Notes under the pieces: generated by a model
The model's input: only the letters and a program-made list of their open reading frames with translations
The model's database searches: none
Told to the model about the DNA's origin: nothing
In this document: one piece after another, positions 43,150 through 54,604 of the stretch
Numbering within the stretch: position 1 is the first letter of the stretch
Layout: each line of letters begins with the position of its first letter
Program-made: the position numbers and the translations under genes
Assembly: GCA_038503075.1 (NCBI GenBank)
Contig: JBCAML010000022.1
Coordinates: 868,001 to 932,000 of the forward strand
Direction: 5' to 3'
DNA from: Gyromitra esculenta
Taxonomy: Eukaryota > Ascomycota > Pezizomycetes > Pezizales > Discinaceae
Length of the DNA stretch: 64,000 nt

Positions 43150-45924
43150 CTAGAAGAGTCAGAGAGCCGAAATCGACAACAAAACCATCACCACTGCCAC
43201 AACCGCAACCACCACCACCATGCACTATCATCATGGGGACGTCCCTGCGGAGGCACCAAAGGGGGGGGAAGCTGTGAATTATACCATAAGTAACTTAACG
43301 CAGAACAAAAAGAGGCATGAGAATTAAGACACTATCCGTGTCGACGGAGGTGTGAGTTATCAGCGCCGGGTAACTGTTGGCGAGCTCAGTTTGGTTGGGG
43401 GCGAGAAACGGTTGAATAGACTGCTGGAGCCGGAGAGCAGTTCTGGATGGTGTGGGAGAGCTCGAGGAGCAAGGCGAGAGGCAATTGTTGGGAAAGTGGC
43501 AGGCGTGAGGGAAGGCGCTGAGCCGAGGAACAGGCAAGGGAGGAGAAGAACGCAAGAGAGAGGAACACAAAGGCCCAAGGAGAACGGCGGTCGTAGGGAT
43601 GGATGGATGGATGGATGGGTAGACAGACAGACAGACAGGCGGTGAGTGTAAGATCAACAGAGGTTGTAAGGTAACCAAGAGCCCAGTCTCCAAGTAATAC
43701 AATGAGGACAACTATAATAATACCCCAGAGTAGAGCAGGCAGAAATGTAATGTAATGTAATGCTATGCTATGCTAGAACGCAAGAAGCAGCTTTGGCGCA
43801 GAAAAGGAAAAAGGCTGGCTGCAAGAAAATGAGAAATGGGTTGGATTGAAAGTGTCTGTGCGGTCTGTCAGGTATGTCAGGTTCGAGTACATGTGGGTAT
43901 CGGTACAGCGGGTAGGTACGTAGAGTACTCTGTCAAAGAGCAAAAGGCGCGCAGACAGACACAGCCAGATTGACAGCCAGATGGAGTATGTTCTTCTACA
44001 CGCAAAAACACCCGGCAGAGAGAAATGTTCTCTGCCCAATCCGTGCAGCCGGTCCTCCTGATCGGGCAACGCAAGCCGCACGGATGCTAAGACCGGTTCG
44101 ATTGAATCGAGAAACTATACATACACCCCACATCATATACTGAGAATTACAAAGCCTGCGCAACTATTCACACACCCTCCCATACAAATAGCCAGGCAGA
44201 CACGCAGGATCTCTTCCAAAGCCGAAGGACACATGTAGTGCTGTGGCCAAGCCCTGTAAGAATGCCGAGTGATTGGAAGAGATATGATATTCCATCCACG
44301 ACTGCCGTTTCAACTACTACCGGTAGAAGTCCATCCCGTATGCAGCCTGCCATTTGTACGTTTACGCTTCGTCCTACTAGAGTAGCATCAACTTCCCAAA
44401 GCTGTGCCGTGCGCAATTAGGGCTTTCAGATGTTACCGAGATGCCCATGAACGAGAAGCTTTGTGGATGGGCTCTTACCATGTCCTTAGATACCTGGCTT
44501 ATAGTGATATCCTGTGCTTCAATCGCTCCACGGAGAAACTCATAACTCCAGCTAGATACTCGGCCGGGGCTCCGGAAGATGCAAGCCCCATGTAGGACAG
44601 ATACGTAACGTACGTGGGGCACCGGGCCCAGGGCTAGGGCTCTCTTCTGTTCCTAGTCGCCCCCTGCTGGTGCAACTGCACCTCCCGTGATCTCGATCCA
44701 CCAACAGCAAACGCCCGTAAGCCAATCCTATCCTATCTGGTTCAGCGTGTGTGCCAATACCTACCACCCCCTCGGATACCCTATCAAACCCGAGCATGCC
44801 CTTAAGACCTCCGAGAAAAGTAGAGCAACAGCGCAGCGAACGCCCTACATATGTCTCGGAGAGATACGCTAAATACCCCACGCATCAATCACGACCAGGT
44901 CATCGAACCTTGTTCGCGAACATAGCGTTAAAATTTTGATTCGTGAGGTGCCCAATGGCTGCTTGCCCATCTGGGTGTCGTTATAAGGACTCGACGTCAT
45001 ACTCAGCCATCCTAGTAGTCAACTTGGAAATGTGTATAAGTTGACCTATTCGCTACTTGAAGCTCTTTTTTTTTTAAGAAGATCCAGACCATGGTCGTTC
45101 CATAAACAAGTGATCGCCAGGGAGAAAAAAAACAGACAACACAGAGCAAGCAGGGGGAGGGGAGGGGAGAGATGTAAGGAAGGGGCGTTGCTCACACTGA
45201 TCCATTTCTGGGTTCTCCTTTTTTTTTTTTTTTTTTGTTTTATCCTGTTTATTTGTAGATCATATTTGTTGATGGGGAGGAGGGGATCATTGTCGCCAGA
45301 CCTAACTTGTTAACATTAATCGATGATCTTATGGGTTACTTCCTTTCCGCGCACATTATTTCTCCTGTGACTAATTTATGTGGGGTTTTTTCATAGTTGA
45401 GGCTGGCTCGTCATAAAGGGCTACATGTGGCTTTTTGATACTCAAGAGGACATAAAACTTGAAGAAATCAATCAACAATCACTGGAGACTTGCCATTTAA
45501 TTTTAATTTTACGGTATCCACAATTGGTGGTTGTACGAGGATAATGAGTTCCCTTTGACCGATTGGAGGCCCAGTAACGCATGCGCATGCGGTCACTCGA
45601 GGGTACAGACAGACGGGACAGAGCCCAGACCTGCATCTGAGACTCTGGAGTTGGAGGGTATCTAGGGTACCTGCCGGTTTTGGCGAGTCTTTTCTGGTCA
45701 AGGGGTTTGGATTTGTAGCTCTAGATATCATTTCCAAGTGCCTTGCCTGTCGGGGCTCCGAGGAAGTTAGAAAACTACCCTTGGCAGGCGTTGCCGGTGG
45801 ATGGATGAAAAAGAACCGAAATTGTACGCAGCAACCCTACGAAGCCTCATCACATCGCTACCTCTATCACCCCCCAGATCTCCACAATCACGGAAAGAAG
45901 CGATTCCAGCAACTAAAACAATCA
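43150..45924. other. Intergenic, 2.8 kb, with microsatellites
   Basis: Should contain the SCAP start exon in its first few hundred bases. Tandem GGAT and AGAC tetranucleotides at 43597-43640, TAATG/CTATG pentamers at about 43746-43775, and poly-T at 45217-45236. No frame with a recognisable product. Confidence 0.55.
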
Positions 45925-46738
45925 ATGCCTTCCCCAAATATCTGGATAGCTGCTAGCGATGGCGATATTGCAGCCGTTGGTCAATTCCTCGTGCAGGATC
46001 CCACCTCCATCAACTCCCACGATGAAAATGGTTGTAAGTAACGTCACCATCCCACTACCCCACCTGGCATCTCCCAGTCCCATGTCTCTACAGTATATAA
46101 ATATTACAACAAATTATTTACGTTCCCCTTCTAAGAAAATAACCCGAAAAGTAAAGACACCCCGATCCACGCGGCAGTATCATACAACCACATCTCACTG
46201 CTAAAATCACTGATACGGAATCACGGCGGCAATGTTAACATCGAAGACCACGATGGCGACACCCCGCTGTTCGCCGCCGAGACCGTCGAGATTGCGAAAG
46301 CCCTGGTCGAGGAATTGGGGGCTAATGTAGCACATCAGAATAGCGCTGGTCTAACTGTACGTGTGTTTGCTTCGATTTTTTTTTGGAGGGCAAAAATTAA
46401 CCATGAGGGGGCAGGCCGCGGATTCAATTGAGGATGATGGGCAGTTTCCTCTTGTTGCTGCTTATCTTCGTGATCAATTACCTTCTGATGGCCCGATCCC
46501 GAAACCGCCGCCTGGCGTCTCGGTGAATCTATCGGCCGTTGAAGATACGACGGATTCGCTCCCGCCGGTCGACGATGCGTTGAGACAGAGGATACAGGAA
46601 CTGGCGTCACGTGCGGATTTTAATAGTGAGGAGACGCAAAGGGAGTTGAAGGATCTGGTTACGCAGGCGGTGCATGAACATATTGTGGAACCGGAGACAG
46701 AGAGGAGTGTTAGACAGAGACAAGACGGGGGAGTGTGA
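45925..46738 (+). CDS. Small ankyrin-repeat protein (YCR051W-like)
   Basis: Exons 45925-46033, 46157-46356, 46415-46738, giving 210 residues. MPSPNIWIAASDGDIAAVGQFLVQD is followed by ankyrin repeats (YTPIHAAVSYNHISLLKSLI; GDTPLFAAETVEIAKALVEELG). The C-terminal part has an acidic region (AADSIEDDGQFPLVAAYLRDQL) and a charged helix (QRELKDLVTQAVHEH). Its build resembles the conserved fungal protein YCR051W, a cytosolic/nuclear ankyrin protein of unknown role. The frame is open 144 bases upstream of the chosen ATG, but homology begins at NIWIAASDG. Confidence 0.85.
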
Positions 46739-47023
46739 TCACCACGTGGAAGGCAAGTGTGGCATAAAGGTGTTGTATATACATACAAGGGAAATCATAC
46801 TTTACGACCAGCTTTAACGACCAACTTAAACCACCGATAAGTAATCACGGGTGAAGAGGGGGGAAAAAGAAATATAGAAAGGGAATTCGTTTCTATTCTT
46901 TTGTGTGTCGCCAACAAACAAACAAGCAAAATAACCAACCCAGAAAAGCCTTCGGAAATCCGATAGAGAGGCTATAAAGAAAAAGAAAGACAACTATCAT
47001 CTACTCTATCTTTTGGGTATATT

Positions 47024-48451
47024 TTAGAGGGCCAAGTGCTTTTCTTCTCTCATGTTCTTGTAGAAGTCAACGACCGAGGTGTAAACAACCAGAAGAATAC
47101 CTGATCACGGGTAAGGCGTTAGTTAGTAACTAAACCAACGCAAATTCTAGGGTGGAATCTTTTTTGAACGATGTCACATACCTCCTCCAGGTCCTAGACG
47201 AAGAACCTTTGGTAGAAATCCCTTGTAAAGGGCAGCGAATCCTTCCTCTCTAGCCACCATAGCTATTGAAGGCAGAGTCCAGTTGTACTTGGGCACAACA
47301 CCCTTAACACGAACCGTGTTTTGGATACGGGACTTGACAACATCCGCACTGTTTGCACAGTTAGTGGCGTTGCGGTTGCGTTCTTGGGAGTTGGTTCCAA
47401 CTTACGGAGTATTAAGCATGGTACCGAAAGTGCCACCAATCGAACCCGCAATTAGATCATTAATCATCTGCCCCTGCTTGGTATCCCGTTTCGGCAGAAG
47501 AGACTTAACCTGGTGGATAACACCAAAGTAGCCAGCGTTCCACACAACATGTCTCCACAGTGTGCTCTCGAGACCGTTATACATAGCCAAGACACCCTCA
47601 GCCTTGATAGTCTTCTGCACCACGTCGATCATACCGGTATATTTGCCCGCGGACGCTTTATCTTGCAATCGGATCTTGACGAGCTCGAATGGGACGACGA
47701 TGAAAGACTCGGTAGCTCCGGCAGTCGCACCTGTCAGGATCGAGAGCGACTGTGTCATGTGGGTTGCGCCGAAAAGGTTCTTGTAGAGTTTGCCCCATTC
47801 GTCATTGGCAGCGAACTTGGTGGCCCTGAGTGCATCAGGACTCTCTGTATACTTGGTAGGAATTATAGGTGACCATACCTCTTGGGAGCTTCCATGAGAA
47901 TGGGAGCTGTGATACCGCGATATAGTCTCGAGAAGCTATATGATTAGGTTAGTTAAGAGCTCCTAGCTATAGCGCTTGAAGGAATATCATACCCCTCATT
48001 CTTGATAATCTTCTTGAAGCAATCCATTGTGCCATTGTACCTATCTGCGCCGATTGCAGTGTTGTCTTGCAGTTGTCTATAAAAAATAAGCTCCGAGTGA
48101 CCGTTAGAGGTAGGAGTTTTCTTCTTACACTCGGGTTTTGACGACGTCAAGAGGGTACCTAAGTTTATATTAGCAAGGCCAGTTGAATACCAATGCTGTG
48201 AAAAAAAATACCTACATGGTAAGAATCTAACCCATATAACAGCTAAATTAGTACCAACTATCACTATTGAATATTACTGCTGAAACTCTAGCAAAATTTT
48301 TAACAAACCTCAGAGATCCCCGCAATGGCGCCTGGGAACTCTATTCAGCTCTGCGCAGAAATTTCTTTATAGAAAAAGCAATATTGAAAAAAAACAACTC
48401 ACCAGCCGCAAAGGTCACGGAAAATGGGATGGGGTCGTTGAGGGTCGTCAT
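47024..48451 (-). CDS. Mitochondrial 2-oxodicarboxylate-type carrier
   Basis: Nine exons, 48451-48403, 48331-48309, 48226-48216, 48158-48129, 48076-47993, 47935-47879, 47825-47406, 47348-47182, 47100-47024, giving 305 residues, the normal carrier length. Three carrier signatures are present: YPLDVVKTR, PFELVKIRLQ and PADVVKSRIQ, each followed by the usual charged segment. FSRLYRGITAPILMEAPKRATKFAAND is characteristic of the ODC1/ODC2 group, which exchanges 2-oxoadipate and 2-oxoglutarate across the inner membrane in lysine metabolism. Exons 2-4 are only 23, 11 and 30 bases. They were fixed by requiring GAIAGISEILTMYPLDVV across the joins. Substrate is by family only. Confidence 0.92.
48216..48226 (-). 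other. 11-base microexon in the carrier gene
   Basis: ATTCTTACCAT bounded by GGTTAG before and GTAGGT after. It is needed to code ILTM between exon 2 (SE) and exon 4 (YPLDVV). Without it the frame is lost and a conserved helix-1 segment is missing. Confidence 0.85.
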
Positions 48452-48894
48452 TTTTTGGCGATATGAAGGTCTGATGGGAATAGTGAGGGGAGAAAAGTAG
48501 AGATTAGAATAAATGGAGATGGTAGGAGAAAGAAGAGTATTTCGCTGGCACACGAGGGGTTTTGAGGCGTCGCATATTGAGATTTCTGGGTGGGCATTTT
48601 TAATGAGAAACAAGTGGGGGTGGAGAAAGCCGGGTGACTTGCAAGTAGTTAGACTAGGGAACTCGGTTATGGATCCGTAGGGCAGGACGGCGTCTCAATC
48701 TGCACATTTCTTCTCCCAAGAGCAAACCCTTCGCCGTGAACCCTGGAGGATGAGAAGGCTGAGGCTGTCTGTGTGATAACAAAACTACATGTGTGATAAA
48801 GCGAAGGAGATTCATGATGTCAATAGATTATTAAATGTTTCATGGAAAGGAGTAATTTAGTTCCGTGGGTTATCGCTACATGTATGTATGTGTA

Positions 48895-49132
48895 CAGTCT
48901 CGTTCGAAAAGTCTTGGCACTCCTCGTCTCTGTTAAGCACGACTGTCGACGGATTGAGGCTATAGTTTTTGCAGAAGATACATGTAGTTATGTGAGGTAG
49001 TTAGACGCTATTTAGCATCTGAGGATCTCCATAGTTTCCACCCTTTTGAATTACTGTTTTCCAGTTCGATTCGTAGCTATTTAGTTTATTATCAACGATT
49101 AGTAGGGTGCCAGAATTTTGCGAACGTGACTG
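48895..49132. mobile_element. MITE 3 (238 bases)
   Basis: The left end CAGTCTCGTTCGAAAAGTCT mirrors the right end, with about 23 of 28 bases matching as an inverted repeat, continuing into TGGCAC opposite GTGCCA. It is flanked by TA (48893-48894, 49133-49134). The ends resemble Tc1/mariner-type TIRs. Non-coding. Confidence 0.85.
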
Positions 49133-49235
49133 TACATATAGATATGAAAGCCAAGCATTGTTTATCCCAAGGGGTTCCTGGGCCTGAGATCAGTCATCTC
49201 GAAAGTGGTTATTTCTCAATTGCGGGGTTTTGTTC

Positions 49236-49265
49236 ACGCGTCGCGCGTCGAGGATAACAAGCGCG
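49236..49265. promoter_or_regulatory. MluI-box cluster upstream of DNA2
   Basis: ACGCGT at 49236-49241 followed by two related GCGCGTC motifs (about 49243-49249 and 49261-49267), 120-150 bases before the DNA2 start. It fits MBF-type G1/S control, as at RAD51. Inferred from motif only. Confidence 0.5.
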
Positions 49266-49386
49266 TCTCATTTCAATTTAGCGTTATCCATGACAAAAAA
49301 CATCGTGAGTTTCACAACACCTCCCAACAACATCCTTCCAATCCTACTCGCTATACAATCTTTTAGCTGTATCCTCTTCCCATGCT

Positions 49387-52300
49387 ATGTCTCGACGTTC
49401 CACTAGCTTCTTCGATCAAGACCACTCTGCTAAGGTAGTTATGTCATTCGCGTTATTCCAGCTCCCCTGTCAAATTTACGTCCCTTATTGATTGGACATC
49501 TTTTTGTCGCTTGAAGCCCAGAAATTTCTCTTATAGAAAACGAGGCCCATACCAACAGAACCATTCATCCAATACAGCTCGGGCGAGTTCAGCAGCTGGC
49601 CCTGCTATACAAATTTCCGCCGAGTCCAAATCAAAACTAGGAGCTTTCGCATTTAGCAAGCCGTCTACGCCCCGTAAAGTGCCCGTGAAATTTGGATCTG
49701 AGATGAACGACGGCGACACCGACATCCCCAAGGACACCGACACTACGGCCGACTCATTGCCAGATCCCGTTTCAGACCCTGTGAAAGAATGTCCCAAAAC
49801 GCCAGCTCCAAGGCTACCCCTCTCAGACCTGATAGGCCTTGGCGATGAGGGAGGATTTTCTCAGGTAGTACCCCATGTTGATGCTTCACAAGAAGACCGG
49901 ATTATGTGGCAGCTATCACCTCGAGGGACGCCAAATGCCTCACAAACAACACCTGCCATGAAAAAAGAGAAACGCGGCAAGAAACGAGCACCGGCCTCTC
50001 CTCCTCCTATGTCATCACCTAATGTCGATAGCCCTGTGGGAAAGAAACGTCACAAAGGGCCTTTAAACCCCCAACGCTTGGGCAATATGCTCAAGACTCC
50101 TTTGGCGGATCCGGCGATGCAATTATGGAGCAAATATTCAGCTGGTGCAAGCACGGGCGCCACGAATGCCCGTGCTGTTGGTCCTGCTGCTCGTCTGTTT
50201 AACATAGAAGACTCTCAACGAGGTGGCTCAAACCAATCTCCGCTGGGGTTGAAACGTTCTTACAGCTGCGGGCCAGACTGGCCCCATTCGCGATTAAAGA
50301 GAAGGAAAACGAGCTCAGCTGAGGATCTCCCTGAAATGAACGAATCTACGGAAGAGCAGCTTGTGAGAGAGGAAGACTTCGAAACCCAAGGATCCGGGCC
50401 GTCAAGATTATCAAGGGTCAGTCGATTGGTGGAGAAGGTGAAAGAAACGCTAGAAAAGCCTTCGACTATGCCTAATATGCCATCGTCTTCTTCGCCGTTA
50501 CCACATACACGTGATTATCACACCGACATTATATCTTCTCCAATTCGCAGAATAGCAAAGAGAAAGAACCTTGGTAACGTGGGAGGTGTGGAGCCTGTGA
50601 TCGAGGAGGAAGATTTTGGTAGCTCAGATACCGAAGATTTTGGAGATTTTGATGATGACGATATCGACATGGTCATGTTGGAGAAGGCAGAGAAATTGGC
50701 GGAAAGCCAAAATCTCCACCAGAATGTCTCCTTTGCGGAACCGATGTCACATCTAAATGTCTCGCCCCCGCTTGAGGAACTAAAACTACCGCCCCCAGCT
50801 GAGGAACCACTGAAGCTGTCTTCAGCGGAAGAAGAAGGCGATGATGATGAGTTTGATGATGGTGATGATACTTTTTATACTGCAGATTTTGAGAATATCA
50901 TTTCCAAATATGAAACGCAAACTGTACAGCCGCTCCTGGCAACTGGTTTGGCACAGTTGCCACGGGTAGGTTCTCGAGAAACGGCCACTTCTCTTGCTGC
51001 TACGCGGGTCTTGCACGAGTTTGGTGATATTGATATTGATGAGTGGAATGATGAAGAGCTTCAACTATCGAACAGCACCGTGGGCATTCCTCCAGTTCAA
51101 GTTTATAGGACTTCTAATGATTTCAAGAAAGTTTTAAAACCGAAAAGCATAAAAAGATATCTGGTCGAAAGCATTTCTCTTGGCAGTTGGAAATGGAAAA
51201 ATCACGCAATTCGTGAAGAAAAGGTATGGCTTGGCTATGATTACCAAGTTATGCGGAGTAGAGGTTGATAAAATTAGATATTGCGAGTGAGAGGCGAAAA
51301 TAATAATGCGGAAAACACCATCGTCCTTCGTGAATCATGGTATGACACCATAGTGATTGAAGGCGACCATCTTCATTTAATTGGCTCTTTCGACTCAACC
51401 GGCCAATGCATCATTGATAATGCTCGCAACATGGTCATTCTTCATCCAGACTTCCTCGTCTCTTGTACAGTCGTAGCAGATTCCTTCGGTTGCACTAGAA
51501 AAGCTGTAATGCAGGATCGTGTGAAAGCAGCAGGGGAGCTCAGCAAACCTATGGTTTACGGGAACATATTGCATGCGTTGTTTCAAATGGCTTTGGAGGC
51601 GAATGATTTTTCGACCATGTTTCTAAACGCTGGCATAGAGAAACTTATGATTGAGCATGTAGAAAGTCTTTATGTTTTGCACGAACAAATCCCGGTAGCG
51701 AGGGAGCATTTGCAATCAAAATTTGGACTGTTGCAGGATTGGGCGAACACTTTTCTAGCGGCTAAACCAAAGGTACGGGGCCCTTACTTTGATGTGTTTA
51801 ATAGCAATATAACTAATTTGTGAAGAAAACTGCAGTGGTCCAAGACCATCGTGGTTCGGCTGCTCCAATTGTCGCTATTAATAAGTTGCTTGATATCGAA
51901 GAACATGTGTGGTCGCCTATGTTTGGATTGAAGGGAAATATCGATGCAACCGTTCAGGCCACAATCATTGATAAAAAGGGCGAGAAGACCTTGACAATTC
52001 CCCTTGAACTCAAAACCGGCAAGAATTCGAGCTCAGCTGTCCACCGGGCACAGACGATGCTTTATACTCTTTTGATGTCAGATCGCTATGGTTCGTTGTT
52101 TCCTTCCCGGTTTTCACCACCACTAGCTAACCTTATTCTAGATGTTGATATTGCATGTGGATTGCTTTATTACCTGGAAAAGCCAGAAATGATTCGCGTA
52201 CCCGCTATCCGAGAGGAGCTTCGTGGAATGATAATCGCCCGCAACGAAATTGCAAGCTATTCTCGCAATCGTACTATCCTCCCTGCGATGTTAAAGAATG

Positions 52301-54604
52301 AGCATGCTTGTGAAAGATGTTACGCAAAGACTCCTTGTTTCATCTACCATAGACTCCTAGAAGACGGTACCCCGGAGACCAGCGGTGCTGAAAAGCATTT
52401 CTTCGAAATGACCGAGCATCTTGGCAAACCTCATGTGGAATTTTTTAAACACTGGGATAATCTTCTATCAAAGGAGGAAAAAGATTTATTTCGATTTCGT
52501 CGGGAGCTTTGGGGCATGGTTAGCTCTGAGCGCGAGCTTGTGGGGAGATGCTTTGGGGATCTCGTTATCGAACCGGGGTCTATTTCCGTCAATAATCCTG
52601 CTGGGAAGATTAATAGGTACACCTATATATTCAATAAAGAGAATGCGGGCCCTACGTTTAGTTTTTTGGATTCCCAGATAAACAACGGGGAGCCGATTGT
52701 TATTTCAGATGAGAGAGGACACTTTGCTCTTGCATTAGGATATGTAACGGATATTCGCAAAGAAAGGATTACGGTTCAAGTGGATAGGAGGCTTCATAAC
52801 GCTCGCATAAAGAAGCCAGGATTCGATGGAAAATATAACCAAGTTTTCGCAGGGATTATGGAGGTTACCGAGGACGGGAAGCCCGCAACTATTTCAACTC
52901 AAGCTGGAGAGGAGGATCAACTGTTTTTCAGGCTCGATAAAGACGAGTTCAGCAACGGCATGGCCGTCGTGCGGAATAATCTCGTCCAATTAATGAGGCC
53001 AAATTTTGCCGAAAAGTATCGGAAGCTGATTGTAGAACTTGAAGCGCCAGCTTTCAAGCACACCCCAACGGCTTATGAGCTGTTAGATGGCGGGGCGGGT
53101 TTGAATAGGGATCAACGTGCAGCCATCGAAAAAGTCATGACTGCTCAAGATTATGCCCTTGTTTTAGGAATGCCCGGGACGGGGAAGACGACGACGATTG
53201 CGCATATTATTAGAGCGCTTGTGTCACAGGGGAAGAGCGTGCTCCTGACTTCATACACCCATACGGCTGTGGATAATATTCTATTGAAGATCCGAAACGA
53301 CAAGATTGATATCTTACGGTTAGGGTCGGGGGCCAAGATCCATCCTGAAGTGAAGGAGTTTGCACAGTTGGCGGAGACGCCGAGAAAAAACTTCAAGGAA
53401 ATTCGCGATACGTTCCACAAACCAAAAGTAGTAGCCACTACTTGCTTGGGGGTCAACCAGTAGGTTTAACTCTATCTTACTATCGTATCGTTGCTAACTA
53501 GTACGTAGCATTATCTTCAATGAAAGAAAGTTTGACTATTGCATTGTCGATGAAGCCTCCCAGATTACACTTCCTGTCTGTCTGGGCCCTATTCGTATGG
53601 CAAATACGTTTATTCTCGTCGGCGATCACTACCAACTCCCACCACTCGTCAAGAATCCAGAAGCACGCGAAGGGGGTTTGGATATCAGCTTATTTAAGCT
53701 GCTGTCTGAAGCCCACCCGCAGGCGGTCGTCAGTCTAGAGCATCAGTATAGGATGTGTAAGGAGATCATGACGTTATCCAATGAACTCATCTACAGCGGA
53801 AGACTCAAGTGTGGGGATCAAGAGGTCGCGGAGAAAACGCTTAGGATTCCAAATATGGAGGGGTTGTCGAAACTGCATTCAGCGTCAAGGTCTTGCGTTG
53901 GAAATCCATGCTGGATGCAAGACCTACTTAGTGAGAACGTCAAAGCCTGCTTCGTTAATACCGATCATGTCCCCGCACGCGAAGAGCGTCGTGGTGATCG
54001 GATTAATAACCCCACCGAGGCCGATCTCACATTCCAACTCGTCGAGGCTTTGATAAATACCGGAATATCTCCCTCATCCATCGGTGTCATCTCCGTCTAC
54101 AGGTCGCAGCTTAAAACCATTCAAAACTTGCTCCGTAATCGAACAGGAGTCGAAATGCACACTGCGGATAAATTTCAAGGCAGAGATAAGGAAGTGGTGA
54201 TTATCTCTCTCGTAAGAAGTAACGACGAACAGAATGTCGGCGAATTACTGAGGGACTGGAGAAGAATCAATGTTGCGTTTACGAGGGCGAAGACAAAGTT
54301 GCTGGTGTTGGGAAGCAAAAAGACTCTTAGTTCTAACGAGCTATTGAAGCAGTTTGTAGAGTTGATGGAGCAAAATAGTTGGGTGTACGATTTACCAGCG
54401 GACGCGCAAGCAGCACATATTATGCCAATTTTGATGACACAAAGTCAGAAACAGGCGCGCTTGGAGAAAGAAGTAGGTGCTGGAAAGCTACGATCGGTGG
54501 GGAGATCACCCAAAACTGTTCACGGAAAGAAGACGATTGTGGCAAGGAAGGATTTTTTGGGCAATAGGCCAGTTTTGAGGGATATTGTTAATGAGGTAGC
54601 TTGA
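49387..54604 (+). CDS. dna2: DNA replication helicase/nuclease DNA2
   Basis: Exons 49387-49434, 49517-51223, 51278-51772, 51826-53459, 53509-54604, giving 1659 residues. A disordered N-terminal half (residues 1-500) is rich in Pro/Ser/Lys and acidic runs. The nuclease domain follows with FGCTRKAVMQDR, GLKGNIDATVQ, LELKTGK (about 810) and the iron-sulphur cysteines CERCYAKTPC (about 915). The superfamily 1 helicase has Walker A GMPGTGKTTT (about 1197), VDEASQ, GDHYQLPPLV, QYRM, and DKFQGRDKEVVIISLVRS. It trims Okazaki flaps and resects DNA ends in the nucleus. It ends with a short basic tail. It is the largest gene in the window. Confidence 0.96.

Larger units (their letters stand above)
48452..49386. 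other. Divergent intergenic region, 935 bases
   Basis: Lies between the carrier and DNA2 start codons. Holds MITE 3 (48895-49132) and an MluI-box cluster (49236-49265). Confidence 0.7.

Noticed and set aside
43591..43645. Short tandem repeats that could suggest an array
   Set aside because: Pure tetranucleotide microsatellites without spacers; not a CRISPR-like or regulatory array.
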